Source of the DNA: Flammeovirgaceae bacterium UBA4465
GTDB taxonomy: Bacteria > Bacteroidota > Bacteroidia > Cytophagales > Cyclobacteriaceae
Direction: 5' to 3'
Length of the DNA stretch: 64,000 bases
NCBI GenBank assembly: GCA_905182375.1
Contig: CAJJBF010000014.1
Coordinates: forward strand, 1-64,000
Notes under the pieces: generated by a model
The model's input: only the letters and a program-made list of their open reading frames with translations
Database searches by the model: none
What the model was told of the DNA's origin: nothing
Program-made: the position numbers and the translations under genes
In this document: in pieces, positions 1 through 8,592 of the stretch
Position numbering within the stretch: the first letter of the stretch is position 1
How the letters are laid out: each line of letters opens with the position of its first letter

Positions 1-1
1 G

Positions 2-373
2 GCGCAAATAGCTGAATTTGAAGAAGAAGAGGATAAAAATTTATTTCTTGAAGAATATGGGTTAACTGAATCTGGATTGAATCGATTAATTAAAACCTCT
101 TATCGTATTTTAAGACTCATCACTTATTTTACAGCGGGTGATCAAGAGGTACGTGCTTGGACGATTCAAGAGGGCTGGAAAGCCCCTCAAGCGGCAGGGG
201 TCATACATACCGATTTTGAAAAGGGTTTTATCAAAGCCGAGGTGATTAAATTGACGGATTACGAACGGTATCAAACCGAACAAGGATGCAAGGAGGCGGG
301 AAAGTTGGCCATTGAAGGAAAAGAATATATTGTGAAGGACGGTGATATCATGCACTTTCGATTCAATGTATAG
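2..373 (+). CDS. ychF: Redox-regulated ATPase YchF, C-terminal part (5' truncated by window edge)
   Basis: The frame is open from the left edge, so this is the last 123 residues of a longer gene. They match the C-terminal helical/TGS end of the universal Obg-family P-loop ATPase YchF: the stretches [31 protein letters not shown] and the very end [10 protein letters not shown] are hallmark YchF motifs. The TGS domain is thought to contact RNA/ribosomes; the ATPase domain lies outside the window. The internal TTG at 77 is not a real start because the conserved sequence continues upstream of it. The next gene is convergent. Confidence 0.95.
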   Translation, partial: AQIAEFEEEEDKNLFLEEYGLTESGLNRLIKTSYRILRLITYFTAGDQEVRAWTIQEGWKAPQAAGVIHTDFEKGFIKAEVIKLTDYERYQTEQGCKEAGKLAIEGKEYIVKDGDIMHFRFNV

Positions 374-431
374 GTTAGGAGGTAACTCCAGATCACAACA
401 TTCAATGATCCAAGCAAGTGCTTCTTTTAAT

Positions 432-1706
432 TTAAAGCTTTTTATAGCCTACTAGTCTGTCATTAATAGATCCCGGAGCTCGGTGATAGACGAGTATTTC
501 ATACTTATTACGATGTTCGCCATGATTGCCATCTATCCAATAAAAAGGATACTGTTCGCTTGATACATAATAGTTATAATTATAAAATCCTTGCTTTACT
601 CGAATTCTACCTGTGTAAGCTTGCATATTTTCATCATAGGTCATCTTATTTTGTAAGTTCAACTGCCAATTATTAAAACCTCCATGAATGAAAATATCGC
701 CATTAATTTGGGGGATATCCATTCTAAAATGCACCCAAACATATTCTGAATTGAAATTTTGGGTATTGGGATCCAAAGTTTGGGTGTAGTAGGCACCGTT
801 TAAATCTGTATTTAATGTTTGACTAAAGGCCAAACCTTTTTTTGGTGATTCTGGTTCTAAGATTAACTCGATACCCCGGCTGGTGGGTTGAAGCGCCATT
901 ACATTTTGACCCCGATAGCTTATGTATCGGGCATCAAAAAACCTAAAATTATTTAAGCCTGGAAAGAGCATCTCATCATTGAAGTAGTTGAAAATTAAAG
1001 TTTTTTCATTGGGGATTAGTTGTGTAGGGAGCAAAGGCATGAGGGCATGCTTCCAATCTCTGTTTTGAATTAAAACCACTTTAAAATCATCTTGTGAATT
1101 TGAGGTTTCAAGAGCACCATAGTTGATTTTTAAGTTTATTTTTTGATGCGTTCGACTATTTTTAGGTTGTTTAGGAGTGGAAATATTTGCGTCTATAAAG
1201 GTTAAATTTTCATAGACGATAAACTTTCTTGTAAATAACGGAATAGCTGATTGATCATCTTGATAAATACAGATGATATAATTGCCAGATATTTTTAATT
1301 TAGGAATAACCGTTTTGTAGGTCACATATGCTGAAAAATTACTCTGAGAAAACTCATAATCAGCAATCGTAAATTCATTGTACTCGCTTAGAAATTCCAA
1401 ATCATTCAATTTTGAAGGAATCCAGTTCCAATCACAATGAAAAATCTTCATTTTGAGGTATTGGTAATCTGGATTGAGGAGGTCAAAAATGAGCTCATAG
1501 GTTTGTCCTTGAGCGAGGGGTACTGCATTTAATTGAGCTGCATTCAAAGCCTCAAGGGGGGCAATGCTTACAGTACCTACTTGGCTGGTATATTCTTTAT
1601 CTGTATATTGTACTTCAAATGCATCCAAACTCGAAGATGAGCTTACGAATGTGCATTTAGATTGAACAAAAAAGATCATTAAAAAGCAGAAGCGGAGTCT
1701 TTTCAT
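432..1706 (-). CDS. Type IX secretion system plug protein (DUF5103 family)
   Basis: A 424-residue protein with a basic N-terminus and hydrophobic signal segment (about residues 2-23) followed by a DUF5103 domain over nearly the whole mature chain. Recognisable family stretches are PLAQGQTYELIFDL, MKIFHCDWNW and GNYIICIYQDD. In Flavobacterium the DUF5103 protein is the periplasmic 'plug' that closes the SprA translocon pore of the type IX secretion system. It stands alone, divergently oriented from an ECF sigma factor with only 63 bases between them, so the two may share a regulatory region. Family assignment is firm; the role in this organism is inferred from the family. Confidence 0.85.
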   Translation of the reverse strand: MKRLRFCFLMIFFVQSKCTFVSSSSSLDAFEVQYTDKEYTSQVGTVSIAPLEALNAAQLNAVPLAQGQTYELIFDLLNPDYQYLKMKIFHCDWNWIPSKLNDLEFLSEYNEFTIADYEFSQSNFSAYVTYKTVIPKLKISGNYIICIYQDDQSAIPLFTRKFIVYENLTFIDANISTPKQPKNSRTHQKINLKINYGALETSNSQDDFKVVLIQNRDWKHALMPLLPTQLIPNEKTLIFNYFNDEMLFPGLNNFRFFDARYISYRGQNVMALQPTSRGIELILEPESPKKGLAFSQTLNTDLNGAYYTQTLDPNTQNFNSEYVWVHFRMDIPQINGDIFIHGGFNNWQLNLQNKMTYDENMQAYTGRIRVKQGFYNYNYYVSSEQYPFYWIDGNHGEHRNKYEILVYHRAPGSINDRLVGYKKL

Positions 1707-1769
1707 GAGATTTTTTTATCAACAAGTTTACAACGAATTTTCAATAAAAGTTGTCTTTAACCTAATAGG

Positions 1770-2315
1770 ATGTTTGATTCCGATAAATTTTTAATTAAAG
1801 GGTGTAAGAAAAGTAAACCAAAGGCTCAAGAAGCTCTTTATGCCAAATATTCGAAAGCCATGTACGCGGTTGCATTACGTTATGTAAAGGGAATTCAAGA
1901 GGCCGAAGACATTTTACAAGAGTCTTTTATTAAAGTTTTTGAAAATATAGAAAAATTTAGAGGAGATTCCTCCTTACCCTATTGGATTAAGCGGATCGTG
2001 GTAAATACTGCTTTAAATCATCAGAGAAGTAAGCTTTTTTTATATCCAATGGTAGATATAGTCAATTTAGATGATCGTGTAGTAAATGAAGATGTCTTCT
2101 CCGAATTTAGTCACCAAGAATTAATTAAGATGATTATGTCGCTGCCCGATGGATGCCGAATAATATTTAATATGTACGCCATAGAGGGGTACAAACATCA
2201 CGAGATTGCAGCGAAGTTAAAAATCAGTGAGGGAACATCAAAATCTCAATACTCGAGGGCCAAGAAGCTATTGATCAAAATGTTGGAGTCAAAAGGTCAT
2301 GTCAAATATGGATAG
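1770..2315 (+). CDS. ECF-type RNA polymerase sigma-70 factor
   Basis: A 181-residue sigma factor of the extracytoplasmic-function type. Region 2 lies at about residues 18-90, with the typical EAEDILQESFIKVFENIEKF helix and the DNA-melting segment around LPYWIKRIVVN. Region 4 (about 110-175) carries the helix-turn-helix GYKHHEIAAKLKISEGTSKSQYSRAKKLL, quoted here as position 142-170. Its stop codon lies inside the next gene, which starts 17 bases earlier, so the two are probably translationally coupled as sigma factor and regulator. Its target promoters are not evident from this window. Confidence 0.9.
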   Translation: MFDSDKFLIKGCKKSKPKAQEALYAKYSKAMYAVALRYVKGIQEAEDILQESFIKVFENIEKFRGDSSLPYWIKRIVVNTALNHQRSKLFLYPMVDIVNLDDRVVNEDVFSEFSHQELIKMIMSLPDGCRIIFNMYAIEGYKHHEIAAKLKISEGTSKSQYSRAKKLLIKMLESKGHVKYG

Positions 2316-3603
2316 CCACAGTAGGGATCGAGAACCATTTGCAAACCACTGGCGAAAAGCCATGGAAGAGGTGGAAATAGCTCCTTCTGATAGCGTGTGG
2401 AGCTTGATCGCTAAAAGTTTGGATGTATTGAAGTACAGGCATCGTGCCCAAACCTACGGTTTGGTGGCAGCTATTGCTGTTTTAATAACGATCAGTGTTT
2501 CCATTCAATCACAATGGTTAGGCACTGACCCTTACTCAGGAAATTTTTATTTGAGCCAAAATGGAGATCAAAATCTATCAAACGATACTTCATTGCTAAT
2601 AGGACCTCGAACGGCTTCAGATAGGCTTTATTTTTTAGATTTAAAAGAAGTATATTCAAATTCAGAGCATCCCAAATTGGTGAAAAAGAGTTCTTCACTG
2701 GCAATGAATAAGAAAATATTAAGTCTTGATAAGAAAGAATATCAGTTATTGGATAATAATTCGATTGATAAAAAAACCGTAACTCCCATTCTTGCTTCTT
2801 ATCCTCTGCTTTTTCTCAAGAAAAATTTAAGAATAGAAAAGGACCATTTATGGGCGGGAATTAATATTGGTGGATCTTCATTTAACCCCAATTATGAAAT
2901 GATAAATGCAGGAGATATGCTCTCGGCAGGAGGGTTAAACCAAGGATTTTTGAGGGATCAAGAGGGTAAGGTGACCTCATTGAATGAAAATATGTTAGTG
3001 GGAATTAATAGGAAAATAGAAGTCAATCTAGGTATGACTATCAAAGATCGGTTTGTTCTTGAGGGAGGTCTTCAATATGTCCAAACAGAATTAGTTCAAC
3101 AATCTAATTTTATGGTTGAAACTATTTCTTATCCCACATCAATGCCCGCTCAGAATCCATCTGTAGTTGCAGAAAACACAAACAAGGGAGTTCAAAAGGC
3201 GCAAGAAATAGCATACACAAATACAGAGACGGAATTGAAGAACAGGATAGATTTTGCCTCTGTGCCTTTGCGGGCAGGTTTTATATTTTTAGATCAACGC
3301 TTGTCACTCCGTGTGAACGCTGGTTTGGTGACCAATTTTTACCTAGGAAACATTCATCGATCCTTGGATGATCCAACACCCCTTGCTGAATTTACAACCA
3401 GTGATAATGCTTTATATAGAAACATCTCGTTTTCAGGACAGACAGGGATGAGTTTAGGTTACCGACTTCTTCAAAATGTCGATGTTACATTTGAGCCTAA
3501 CTACACACAATCATTCCAATCTATCACCAGAAGCTATATGGGTTTTTCATCCATTCCTAATGGCTTTGGGGTAATGGCGGGCGTGAGATACAACTTTAAC
3601 TAA
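2299..3603 (+). CDS. Membrane-anchored outer-membrane beta-barrel protein, putative ECF partner/regulator
   Basis: A 434-residue protein overlapping the sigma gene by 17 bases. About 48 hydrophilic residues come first, with FANHWRKAMEEVEIAPSDSVW resembling the cytoplasmic head of Bacteroidota anti-sigma proteins (here at positions 13-33). A single hydrophobic segment follows at about residues 53-70, then a Ser/Lys-rich linker to about 180. The C-terminal half has alternating amphipathic strands typical of an 8-stranded outer-membrane barrel and ends in aromatic GVRYNFN. It has no cleavable signal peptide. The layout suggests one chain from cytoplasm to outer membrane that could tether the sigma factor. 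An in-frame ATG at 2308 is an alternative start. Confidence 0.65.
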   Translation: MSNMDSHSRDREPFANHWRKAMEEVEIAPSDSVWSLIAKSLDVLKYRHRAQTYGLVAAIAVLITISVSIQSQWLGTDPYSGNFYLSQNGDQNLSNDTSLLIGPRTASDRLYFLDLKEVYSNSEHPKLVKKSSSLAMNKKILSLDKKEYQLLDNNSIDKKTVTPILASYPLLFLKKNLRIEKDHLWAGINIGGSSFNPNYEMINAGDMLSAGGLNQGFLRDQEGKVTSLNENMLVGINRKIEVNLGMTIKDRFVLEGGLQYVQTELVQQSNFMVETISYPTSMPAQNPSVVAENTNKGVQKAQEIAYTNTETELKNRIDFASVPLRAGFIFLDQRLSLRVNAGLVTNFYLGNIHRSLDDPTPLAEFTTSDNALYRNISFSGQTGMSLGYRLLQNVDVTFEPNYTQSFQSITRSYMGFSSIPNGFGVMAGVRYNFN

Positions 3604-3684
3604 TACTCTCAAAAACTTATTTTCTTTGGTAGCCATCTTTTTATTTTAGATTTAAAGTTATACTTGCATTTTCAAAATGGAAAG

Positions 3685-4893
3685 ATGTCAAAAATTGTTA
3701 TCATAGGTGCAGGTGGGGTTGGACGAGTAGTCACTCATAAATGTGCTCAATTAAGCACTATTTTTACTGAAATCGTGTTGGCCAGTAGGACGTTGAAAAA
3801 ATGTGATGATATTGCAACAAGCGTAAGAGCAAAATACAAAGAGGTAAAAATCTCAACGACTCAAGTGGATGCGGATGAAGAGGACCAACTCATCCATTTA
3901 TTTGATGCGAATCGCCCTTTTTTGGTGATTAACGTAGCCTTGCCGTATCAAGATTTGACCATCATGGAGGCATGTCTCAAGACAGGTGTACATTATCTGG
4001 ATACAGCTAATTATGAGCCTTTAGAGGAAGCTAAATATGGATATAGCTGGCAGTGGGCTTATCAGGAAAGGTTTAAAAAGGCAGGACTTATGGCCGTTTT
4101 AGGATGTGGTTTTGATCCGGGTGTGACCAGTATTTTCACCGCTTATGCTGCGAAACATCATTTTGACGAGTTACACTACTTAGATATTGTAGATTGTAAT
4201 GGAGGAGATCATGGCAAAACTTTTGCAACCAATTTTAATCCTGAAATTAATATCAGAGAAGTCACACAAAAGGGTAAGTTTTACGAGGAAGGTAGCTGGA
4301 AAGAAACTGCGCCTCATGAAATTAGTCGTATGATTAATTACCCAAATATTGGGCCTAGAAAATCATATTTAATTAATCATGAAGAACTAGAATCTCTGGT
4401 TAAAAATTTTCCTACAATTCGCAGAGCTAGATTCTGGATGACTTTTGGTGACGAATATCTTACACATTTAAGAGTCATACAGAATATTGGTATGGCTGCA
4501 ATTGAGCCCATAGATTTCCAAGGCAATCAAATCATACCTTTGCAATTTTTAAAAGCGGTATTGCCTGATCCAGGTTCCTTAGCAGAAAACTATGAGGGAG
4601 AAACTTCTATCGGTTGTCGCATAAGCGGTCTGAAAAATGGGCGTCACCAAACGTACTATATTTACAATAATTGTAATCATCGAGCAGCTTATTTGGAGAC
4701 CGGAGCTCAGGGCGTCTCTTACACGACAGGAGTCCCTGCGGCATTGGGTGCCAAGATGATGATTACTGGTAAGTGGAAGGGAGCTGGCGTATTTAATGTC
4801 GAAGCCTTTGATCCTGATCCTTTCTTGGAAGACTTGGGTAAAAATGGGCTCATTTGGCATGAGATTAAAGAAGTAAATCTTGAGATGGATTAA
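3685..4893 (+). CDS. Saccharopine dehydrogenase family protein, probable carboxy(nor)spermidine dehydrogenase
   Basis: A 402-residue oxidoreductase. The N-terminal Rossmann motif IVIIGAGGVGRVV is immediately after the chosen ATG; an upstream in-frame TTG at 3664 would add seven unconserved residues. The saccharopine dehydrogenase fold is clear (LGCGFDPGVTSIFTAY, DIVDCNGGDHG). Members paired with nspC condense aspartate semialdehyde with diaminopropane or putrescine to carboxynorspermidine or carboxyspermidine. Two genes downstream is nspC, the decarboxylase of the same pathway, which selects this activity over lysine metabolism. Whether the product is norspermidine or spermidine cannot be told; no diaminobutyrate decarboxylase is in the window. 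Confidence 0.85.
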   Translation: MSKIVIIGAGGVGRVVTHKCAQLSTIFTEIVLASRTLKKCDDIATSVRAKYKEVKISTTQVDADEEDQLIHLFDANRPFLVINVALPYQDLTIMEACLKTGVHYLDTANYEPLEEAKYGYSWQWAYQERFKKAGLMAVLGCGFDPGVTSIFTAYAAKHHFDELHYLDIVDCNGGDHGKTFATNFNPEINIREVTQKGKFYEEGSWKETAPHEISRMINYPNIGPRKSYLINHEELESLVKNFPTIRRARFWMTFGDEYLTHLRVIQNIGMAAIEPIDFQGNQIIPLQFLKAVLPDPGSLAENYEGETSIGCRISGLKNGRHQTYYIYNNCNHRAAYLETGAQGVSYTTGVPAALGAKMMITGKWKGAGVFNVEAFDPDPFLEDLGKNGLIWHEIKEVNLEMD

Positions 4894-4896
4894 TTT

Positions 4897-5403
4897 ATGC
4901 AACCAAACTTGAATACCGTTCCGGAATTTTATCGTGGTTATGTCAAATGTACCAATCAAACGCCCCTGATGGAACAGTTCAACCAATCAACCCATCAATT
5001 ATCGTTCATTATGGATGGTTTAACTGAGGAAAAGGCTGATTATCGCTATCTAGAGGGGAAGTGGTCATTAAAAGAAATGTTCCTACATATTATAGATACC
5101 GAACGTGTTTTTTCATATCGAGCCCTGTGTATCTCTAGAGGAGAAAGACAAAAACTTCCGAGTATGGATCAAGATGAATACGTGATGCGGAGTGAGGCGT
5201 CTTCAAGGGATCTTAAATCATTAAAAAGAGAGTTTTTTTCGGTTCGAGAAAGCACTATTTTAATGTTTTCTTCTTTTTCAGAGGAGCAATGGCAATCGAA
5301 AGGGTGGGTCGGGCCGTTTGAATTTACAGTAAGTATGTTAGGCTATATAATTGTGGGTCATCTAAATCATCATGTCAATATCATTGAGTCAAGATATATT
5401 TGA
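4897..5403 (+). CDS. DinB family protein (putative metal-dependent enzyme)
   Basis: A 168-residue four-helix-bundle protein of the DinB/YfiT class. The three expected metal-binding histidines are visible: one in KEMFLHIIDTERVF and two in the C-terminal GHLNHHVNIIES. DinB-like folds include thiol-dependent transferases and many members of unknown activity. The gene begins three bases after the dehydrogenase stop and its last 32 bases overlap nspC, so it sits tightly inside a polyamine operon. A function in polyamine metabolism or in protection from a reactive intermediate is only an inference from this position. Confidence 0.8.
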   Translation: MQPNLNTVPEFYRGYVKCTNQTPLMEQFNQSTHQLSFIMDGLTEEKADYRYLEGKWSLKEMFLHIIDTERVFSYRALCISRGERQKLPSMDQDEYVMRSEASSRDLKSLKREFFSVRESTILMFSSFSEEQWQSKGWVGPFEFTVSMLGYIIVGHLNHHVNIIESRYI

Positions 5404-6520
5404 GGCCATTCCATCACCTTGTTTCGTTTTGGAAGAAGAAAAGTTAAGGCGTAATCTGGAACGACTGGATTCAGTTCAGAAAAACGCCCAAATTAGTATT
5501 ATTTTGGCTTTGAAAGGCTTTGCTATGTGGTCAAGTTTCCCATTAGTTAAATCATTTTTAAAGAGTGCTACTGCCAGCTCTATGAATGAAGCCAAATTAT
5601 GTATTGAGAAATTCAGTGCATTGGCCCATACTTATGCTGTTGGGTATAGGGATGATGAGTTTGATGAATTGATGAAGCTTTCCTCACACGTTACTTTTAA
5701 TTCCCTAAATCAATTTTATAAATTTCAGGATCGAGTCCCACCACGTATTTCTATGGGTTTAAGGGTGAATCCAGAATGGTCAGATGTTGTTGTGGATCTA
5801 TATAATCCGGCGCATGCCCATTCGAGATTAGGTATGATTAGTTCAAGTCTTCCTGAGATCCTTCCTCCAAATATAGAAGGCCTACATTTTCATGTACTCT
5901 GTGAGTCATCCGCTGCTGCTTTGGTTCAGGTACTAGAGAATTTTGAAAAGAAATTTAAAAAATATCTTCCAAATATTAAATGGCTCAATATGGGAGGCGG
6001 ACATTTAATCACCAAAGATGGTTATGATGTTGAACTACTGGTGAATACCTTAAAGTACTTCAAAGAGAAATATCAAATCGAAATTATTCTCGAACCCAGT
6101 GGGGCGATCGCTTGGCAGACAGGATTTTTAAAGACAACAATCATTGATATTGTGGAGAACCAAGGCAGTCCAACGGCCATCATGAATGCTTCATTCACCT
6201 GTCATATGCCAGACTGCTTAGAAATGCCTTATCGGCCTGAAATTATGGAAGGATCTCATCATGCTGAAAAATATCCATTTCGCTACAATATAGGAGGTAT
6301 CAGTTGTTTAGCCGGAGATTTTTTAGCTGATTACAGTTTTTCCAAACCTTTAAAAATTGGAAACACCCTAACCTTTCAGGATATGATGCATTATACCATG
6401 GTGAAAACAACCATGTTTAATGGCATTGATCATCCCTCTATTGGAGTCATTGGAGCAGACGATAGATTTGAGCTTTTAAAGACCTTTACCTATCAAGATT
6501 ATCGAGATAAGCTATCCTGA
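5372..6520 (+). CDS. nspC: Carboxynorspermidine decarboxylase
   Basis: A 382-residue PLP-dependent decarboxylase of the alanine-racemase-fold (fold III) group. The PLP lysine is K48 in ILALKGFAMW; further family motifs are NMGGGHLI, LEPSGAIAWQTGFL and the substrate-binding CHMPDCLEMPYRPE. It removes CO2 from carboxy(nor)spermidine to give norspermidine or spermidine. The start overlaps the DinB-like gene by 32 bases. The 3' end overlaps the convergent downstream gene by 22 bases. Length is normal for the family. Confidence 0.92.
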   Translation: MSISLSQDIFEAIPSPCFVLEEEKLRRNLERLDSVQKNAQISIILALKGFAMWSSFPLVKSFLKSATASSMNEAKLCIEKFSALAHTYAVGYRDDEFDELMKLSSHVTFNSLNQFYKFQDRVPPRISMGLRVNPEWSDVVVDLYNPAHAHSRLGMISSSLPEILPPNIEGLHFHVLCESSAAALVQVLENFEKKFKKYLPNIKWLNMGGGHLITKDGYDVELLVNTLKYFKEKYQIEIILEPSGAIAWQTGFLKTTIIDIVENQGSPTAIMNASFTCHMPDCLEMPYRPEIMEGSHHAEKYPFRYNIGGISCLAGDFLADYSFSKPLKIGNTLTFQDMMHYTMVKTTMFNGIDHPSIGVIGADDRFELLKTFTYQDYRDKLS

Positions 6521-7083
6521 AGGGTCAAGACACCCATCATGAAAAGATTGTAGTCTTTACAACTTAAATAACCCTCTCCTTCGGAGTAAGGGCAGGTTTG
6601 ATAGTGAATATCAAAAATTCCTTGCTTAAAAATAACTCCTGAGCCTTTACATACGGGACAAATCATCTTGCTCAGACCACCACAATCATATTTTGAGGCG
6701 ATAAGGGCATTGCTTTGATCTTGGTTTAGGGATCGTTGAAGCTCCATATACTTATCTTCAGAAAATTGCAGATATTGAATAGCTTCTTGATAATATTGAC
6801 CTTTAGTCCCCTTTAATTGTAGATATTTATTGAGCCAATTAACGCTTTGTTTGTAAGAGGCGAGATGAAAACTATTTCTTCCAAAGAGATAAGCGAGATC
6901 CGTTGGGATAACTTCCATATTTTCAAGTACGAACAAAAATTCTATTTGCGCAGCTTGGTAGTCGCCAGCAATCATGAGCTGTTGTCCCAAATCCATTCTA
7001 CGATAATATTCACTTTCTGAAGGAACCTGTCCATATGAACAGAAGAGAGAAAACAATAAAAAATAACTTATTAAAAATTTCAT
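6499..7083 (-). CDS. Secreted TPR-like protein with degenerate DnaJ-type zinc motif
   Basis: I do not recognise a named family. The 194-residue product starts with a signal peptide (about 1-18, cleaved near SYG/QVP). A helical, tetratricopeptide-like part follows (about 25-120, with LGQQLMIAGDYQAAQIEF resembling a TPR repeat). The C-terminus carries CPVCKGSG and then CPYSEGEGYLSC. This resembles the CxxCxGxG zinc modules of DnaJ, but the second copy has Ser in place of the second Cys. It converges on nspC with a 22-base overlap and is divergent from the next small secreted protein gene. Confidence 0.6.
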   Translation of the reverse strand: MKFLISYFLLFSLFCSYGQVPSESEYYRRMDLGQQLMIAGDYQAAQIEFLFVLENMEVIPTDLAYLFGRNSFHLASYKQSVNWLNKYLQLKGTKGQYYQEAIQYLQFSEDKYMELQRSLNQDQSNALIASKYDCGGLSKMICPVCKGSGVIFKQGIFDIHYQTCPYSEGEGYLSCKDYNLFMMGVLTLQDSLSR

Positions 7084-7180
7084 GGAGCTAAAATAAAGTA
7101 AATATGGCTAATGGATGATGAAATATAAATTCTTAAAAATAATACATTATTTCAAAAGAAGTATTTGAAATAATCAGCTA

Positions 7181-7188
7181 TAGATTTG
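7181..7188 (+). promoter_or_regulatory. Candidate Bacteroidota -7 promoter element
   Basis: TAGATTTG fits the TAnnTTTG -7 consensus exactly and lies 24 bases before the ATG at 7213. It overlaps an in-frame TTG at 7186, which argues that the TTG is not the start codon. No convincing -33 element is seen at the usual spacing. Confidence 0.4.
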
Positions 7189-7212
7189 CGTTATATTAAA
7201 AATATTTTTTTA

Positions 7213-7557
7213 ATGGCAAGAGCATTCTTTTTTATTCTATTGATGATATCTACTCTGAGTTCGATCTTTGCGCAAAACTCTCGTGATGTAGATAATTCAG
7301 CCGAGACTTCATCTCAAAACAAAAAAAGCGTCAAGGTTTTTAAATCTGGAAAAAATAGTTTTTTCAAAACGCAAAAAGAAGGTAAAGAGGAGTATGAAGA
7401 TCGCATGAAGCAGGTAGTGAAAGATAAAAAAAAGAGTGTTAAAATATTGAAAAAACCACAATATTCAGATAAGAGCTATTTTGGTCATAAAAGACCTCCT
7501 AAAAAAAGGCCTTTATCTAAAAGAAAATTATGCAAAGTATGTGGTATTGTGCATTAA
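7213..7557 (+). CDS. Small basic secreted protein of unknown function
   Basis: This 114-residue protein is not one I recognise. It has an N-terminal signal peptide (MARAFFFILLMISTLSSIFA, cleaved before QNSRD), then a highly lysine-rich chain with a twice-used KKSVKVxK-like motif (around residues 38 and 77). It ends in a CxxC element, KLCKVCGIVH. The ATG at 7213 is preferred over TTG 7186 because a -7 promoter box covers the TTG. The last bases overlap the stop codon of the convergent broken gene. The charge and CxxC suggest a periplasmic or surface protein; this is inference. Confidence 0.55.
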   Translation: MARAFFFILLMISTLSSIFAQNSRDVDNSAETSSQNKKSVKVFKSGKNSFFKTQKEGKEEYEDRMKQVVKDKKKSVKILKKPQYSDKSYFGHKRPPKKRPLSKRKLCKVCGIVH

Positions 7558-8067
7558 TAATAAATCGAATTGATTAGGCTGTTTTTTTTGATTTTGACTG
7601 CAGTTTCTTTAACTCTAGAATGAGATTTTATTATTTTAATGAGGGCAGTTTTAAGTAGGGCTCGATTTTCATGGGTATTGATTACCGTACTTTTAATGAT
7701 CAGTCTATTGAAAAAGGGGTGATATGCTAAATCATTTATGAGCTTCTGGTAATGCTCATACCATGCTATTCTGTAAATTTCTGCCTGTGGAGTGCCATCC
7801 CATATAAATTCAAGTTGATTGTCGCTTCTGCTGTAGCGATAGCTATCTGCGGCAAGTCTATAGAATTCATTTAGAAAGGAGACGTCAAAAATTTCTTTTA
7901 TTTTTTAATTCACGAATAAAGTTATCTTCAATGGCTAGAGGGTTTTCTATTTTGAGGAAATTTCGAATAGCACTAGATATTGTCAGACGCATCAAAAAAC
8001 CTTTTTGTTGATATTGAACCGTTCTTAATATCTCATTTTTATCGGACTCAAATGATTTACGCCACAT
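7554..8067 (-). CDS. Unknown protein, reading frame interrupted by one indel
   Basis: Two minus-strand frames join into one protein. The first runs from ATG 8067 to a stop at 7885. A second, start-less frame continues to TAA at 7554. Dropping one base in the AAAA run at 7896-7899 (minus strand) gives a continuous 170-residue protein reading RELKNKEIFDVSFLNEFY across the join, and 513 bases, an exact multiple of three. The content (DNQLEFIWDGTPQAEIYRIA, THENRALLKTALIKI) looks like real protein, charged, with no signal peptide or membrane segment. I do not recognise the family. It may be a sequencing error or a real pseudogene. Confidence 0.55.
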
Positions 8068-8072
8068 AATAG

Positions 8073-8100
8073 AAAAGGGCAATTGTATAATTGCCCTTTT
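8073..8100 (-). terminator. Rho-independent terminator
   Basis: A perfect 12-bp inverted repeat (AAAAGGGCAATT, loop GTAT) follows the stop of the minus-strand lipoprotein gene by 27 bases and is flanked by T-runs in both directions, so it can act bidirectionally. Confidence 0.8.
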
Positions 8101-8127
8101 TATTTAAATTTTTAATCTTTCGATTAT

Positions 8128-8592
8128 TTATGATGGGTTCATATTAAATACCCAAGCACCAGTGAATCCATCAACTCGACCACCAGATTGGGGAATATCG
8201 AAAGAGAGACTTAAAGTAGAAGCACTCACTTGAAGCGTTATTTTCGTGCCATCGTTTCTTGTTAGGATGGTAAGATCTTCACTAGCAGTAAATGTACCTG
8301 AGGAGGCCCAAACCCCTTCTGTATCCTCATCGGGAATATTTGTAGTATTATAATTTCCTCCTTTAAAATCGTCATCCAATGATAATGTCAGTGTGAAACC
8401 AGTCCATTCATCTCTAGGGTTTCCTTCATTTGTGACTGAATTTAGTTTCCAAGTGCCATCCAGCAGCGTTGCATTTTTCTGAGCAGCAGTAGGAGCAGCT
8501 ACTGGGTCATCACCACCACCACCACCACAATTGGCGAAAATTAACAAGGTAGCGCAGGTACATGCGAGGAATAGGCTTTTCATTATTTTCAT
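8128..8592 (-). CDS. Lipocalin-like lipoprotein
   Basis: A 154-residue lipoprotein. The start is placed at ATG 8592 (or 8583) because the signal peptide KSLFLACTCATLLIFANC begins there and ends in a lipobox Cys followed by a GGGGGDD spacer; the open frame extends to 8742 but that part is AT-rich and unlike protein. The mature part opens with LLDGTWKLNSVTNEG, the usual beginning of lipocalin-like Bacteroidota domains, followed by beta-rich sequence to the C-terminus. It is probably surface- or periplasm-exposed through a lipid anchor. No ligand can be deduced. It stands alone and is followed by a strong terminator. Confidence 0.7.
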   Translation of the reverse strand: MKIMKSLFLACTCATLLIFANCGGGGGDDPVAAPTAAQKNATLLDGTWKLNSVTNEGNPRDEWTGFTLTLSLDDDFKGGNYNTTNIPDEDTEGVWASSGTFTASEDLTILTRNDGTKITLQVSASTLSLSFDIPQSGGRVDGFTGAWVFNMNPS

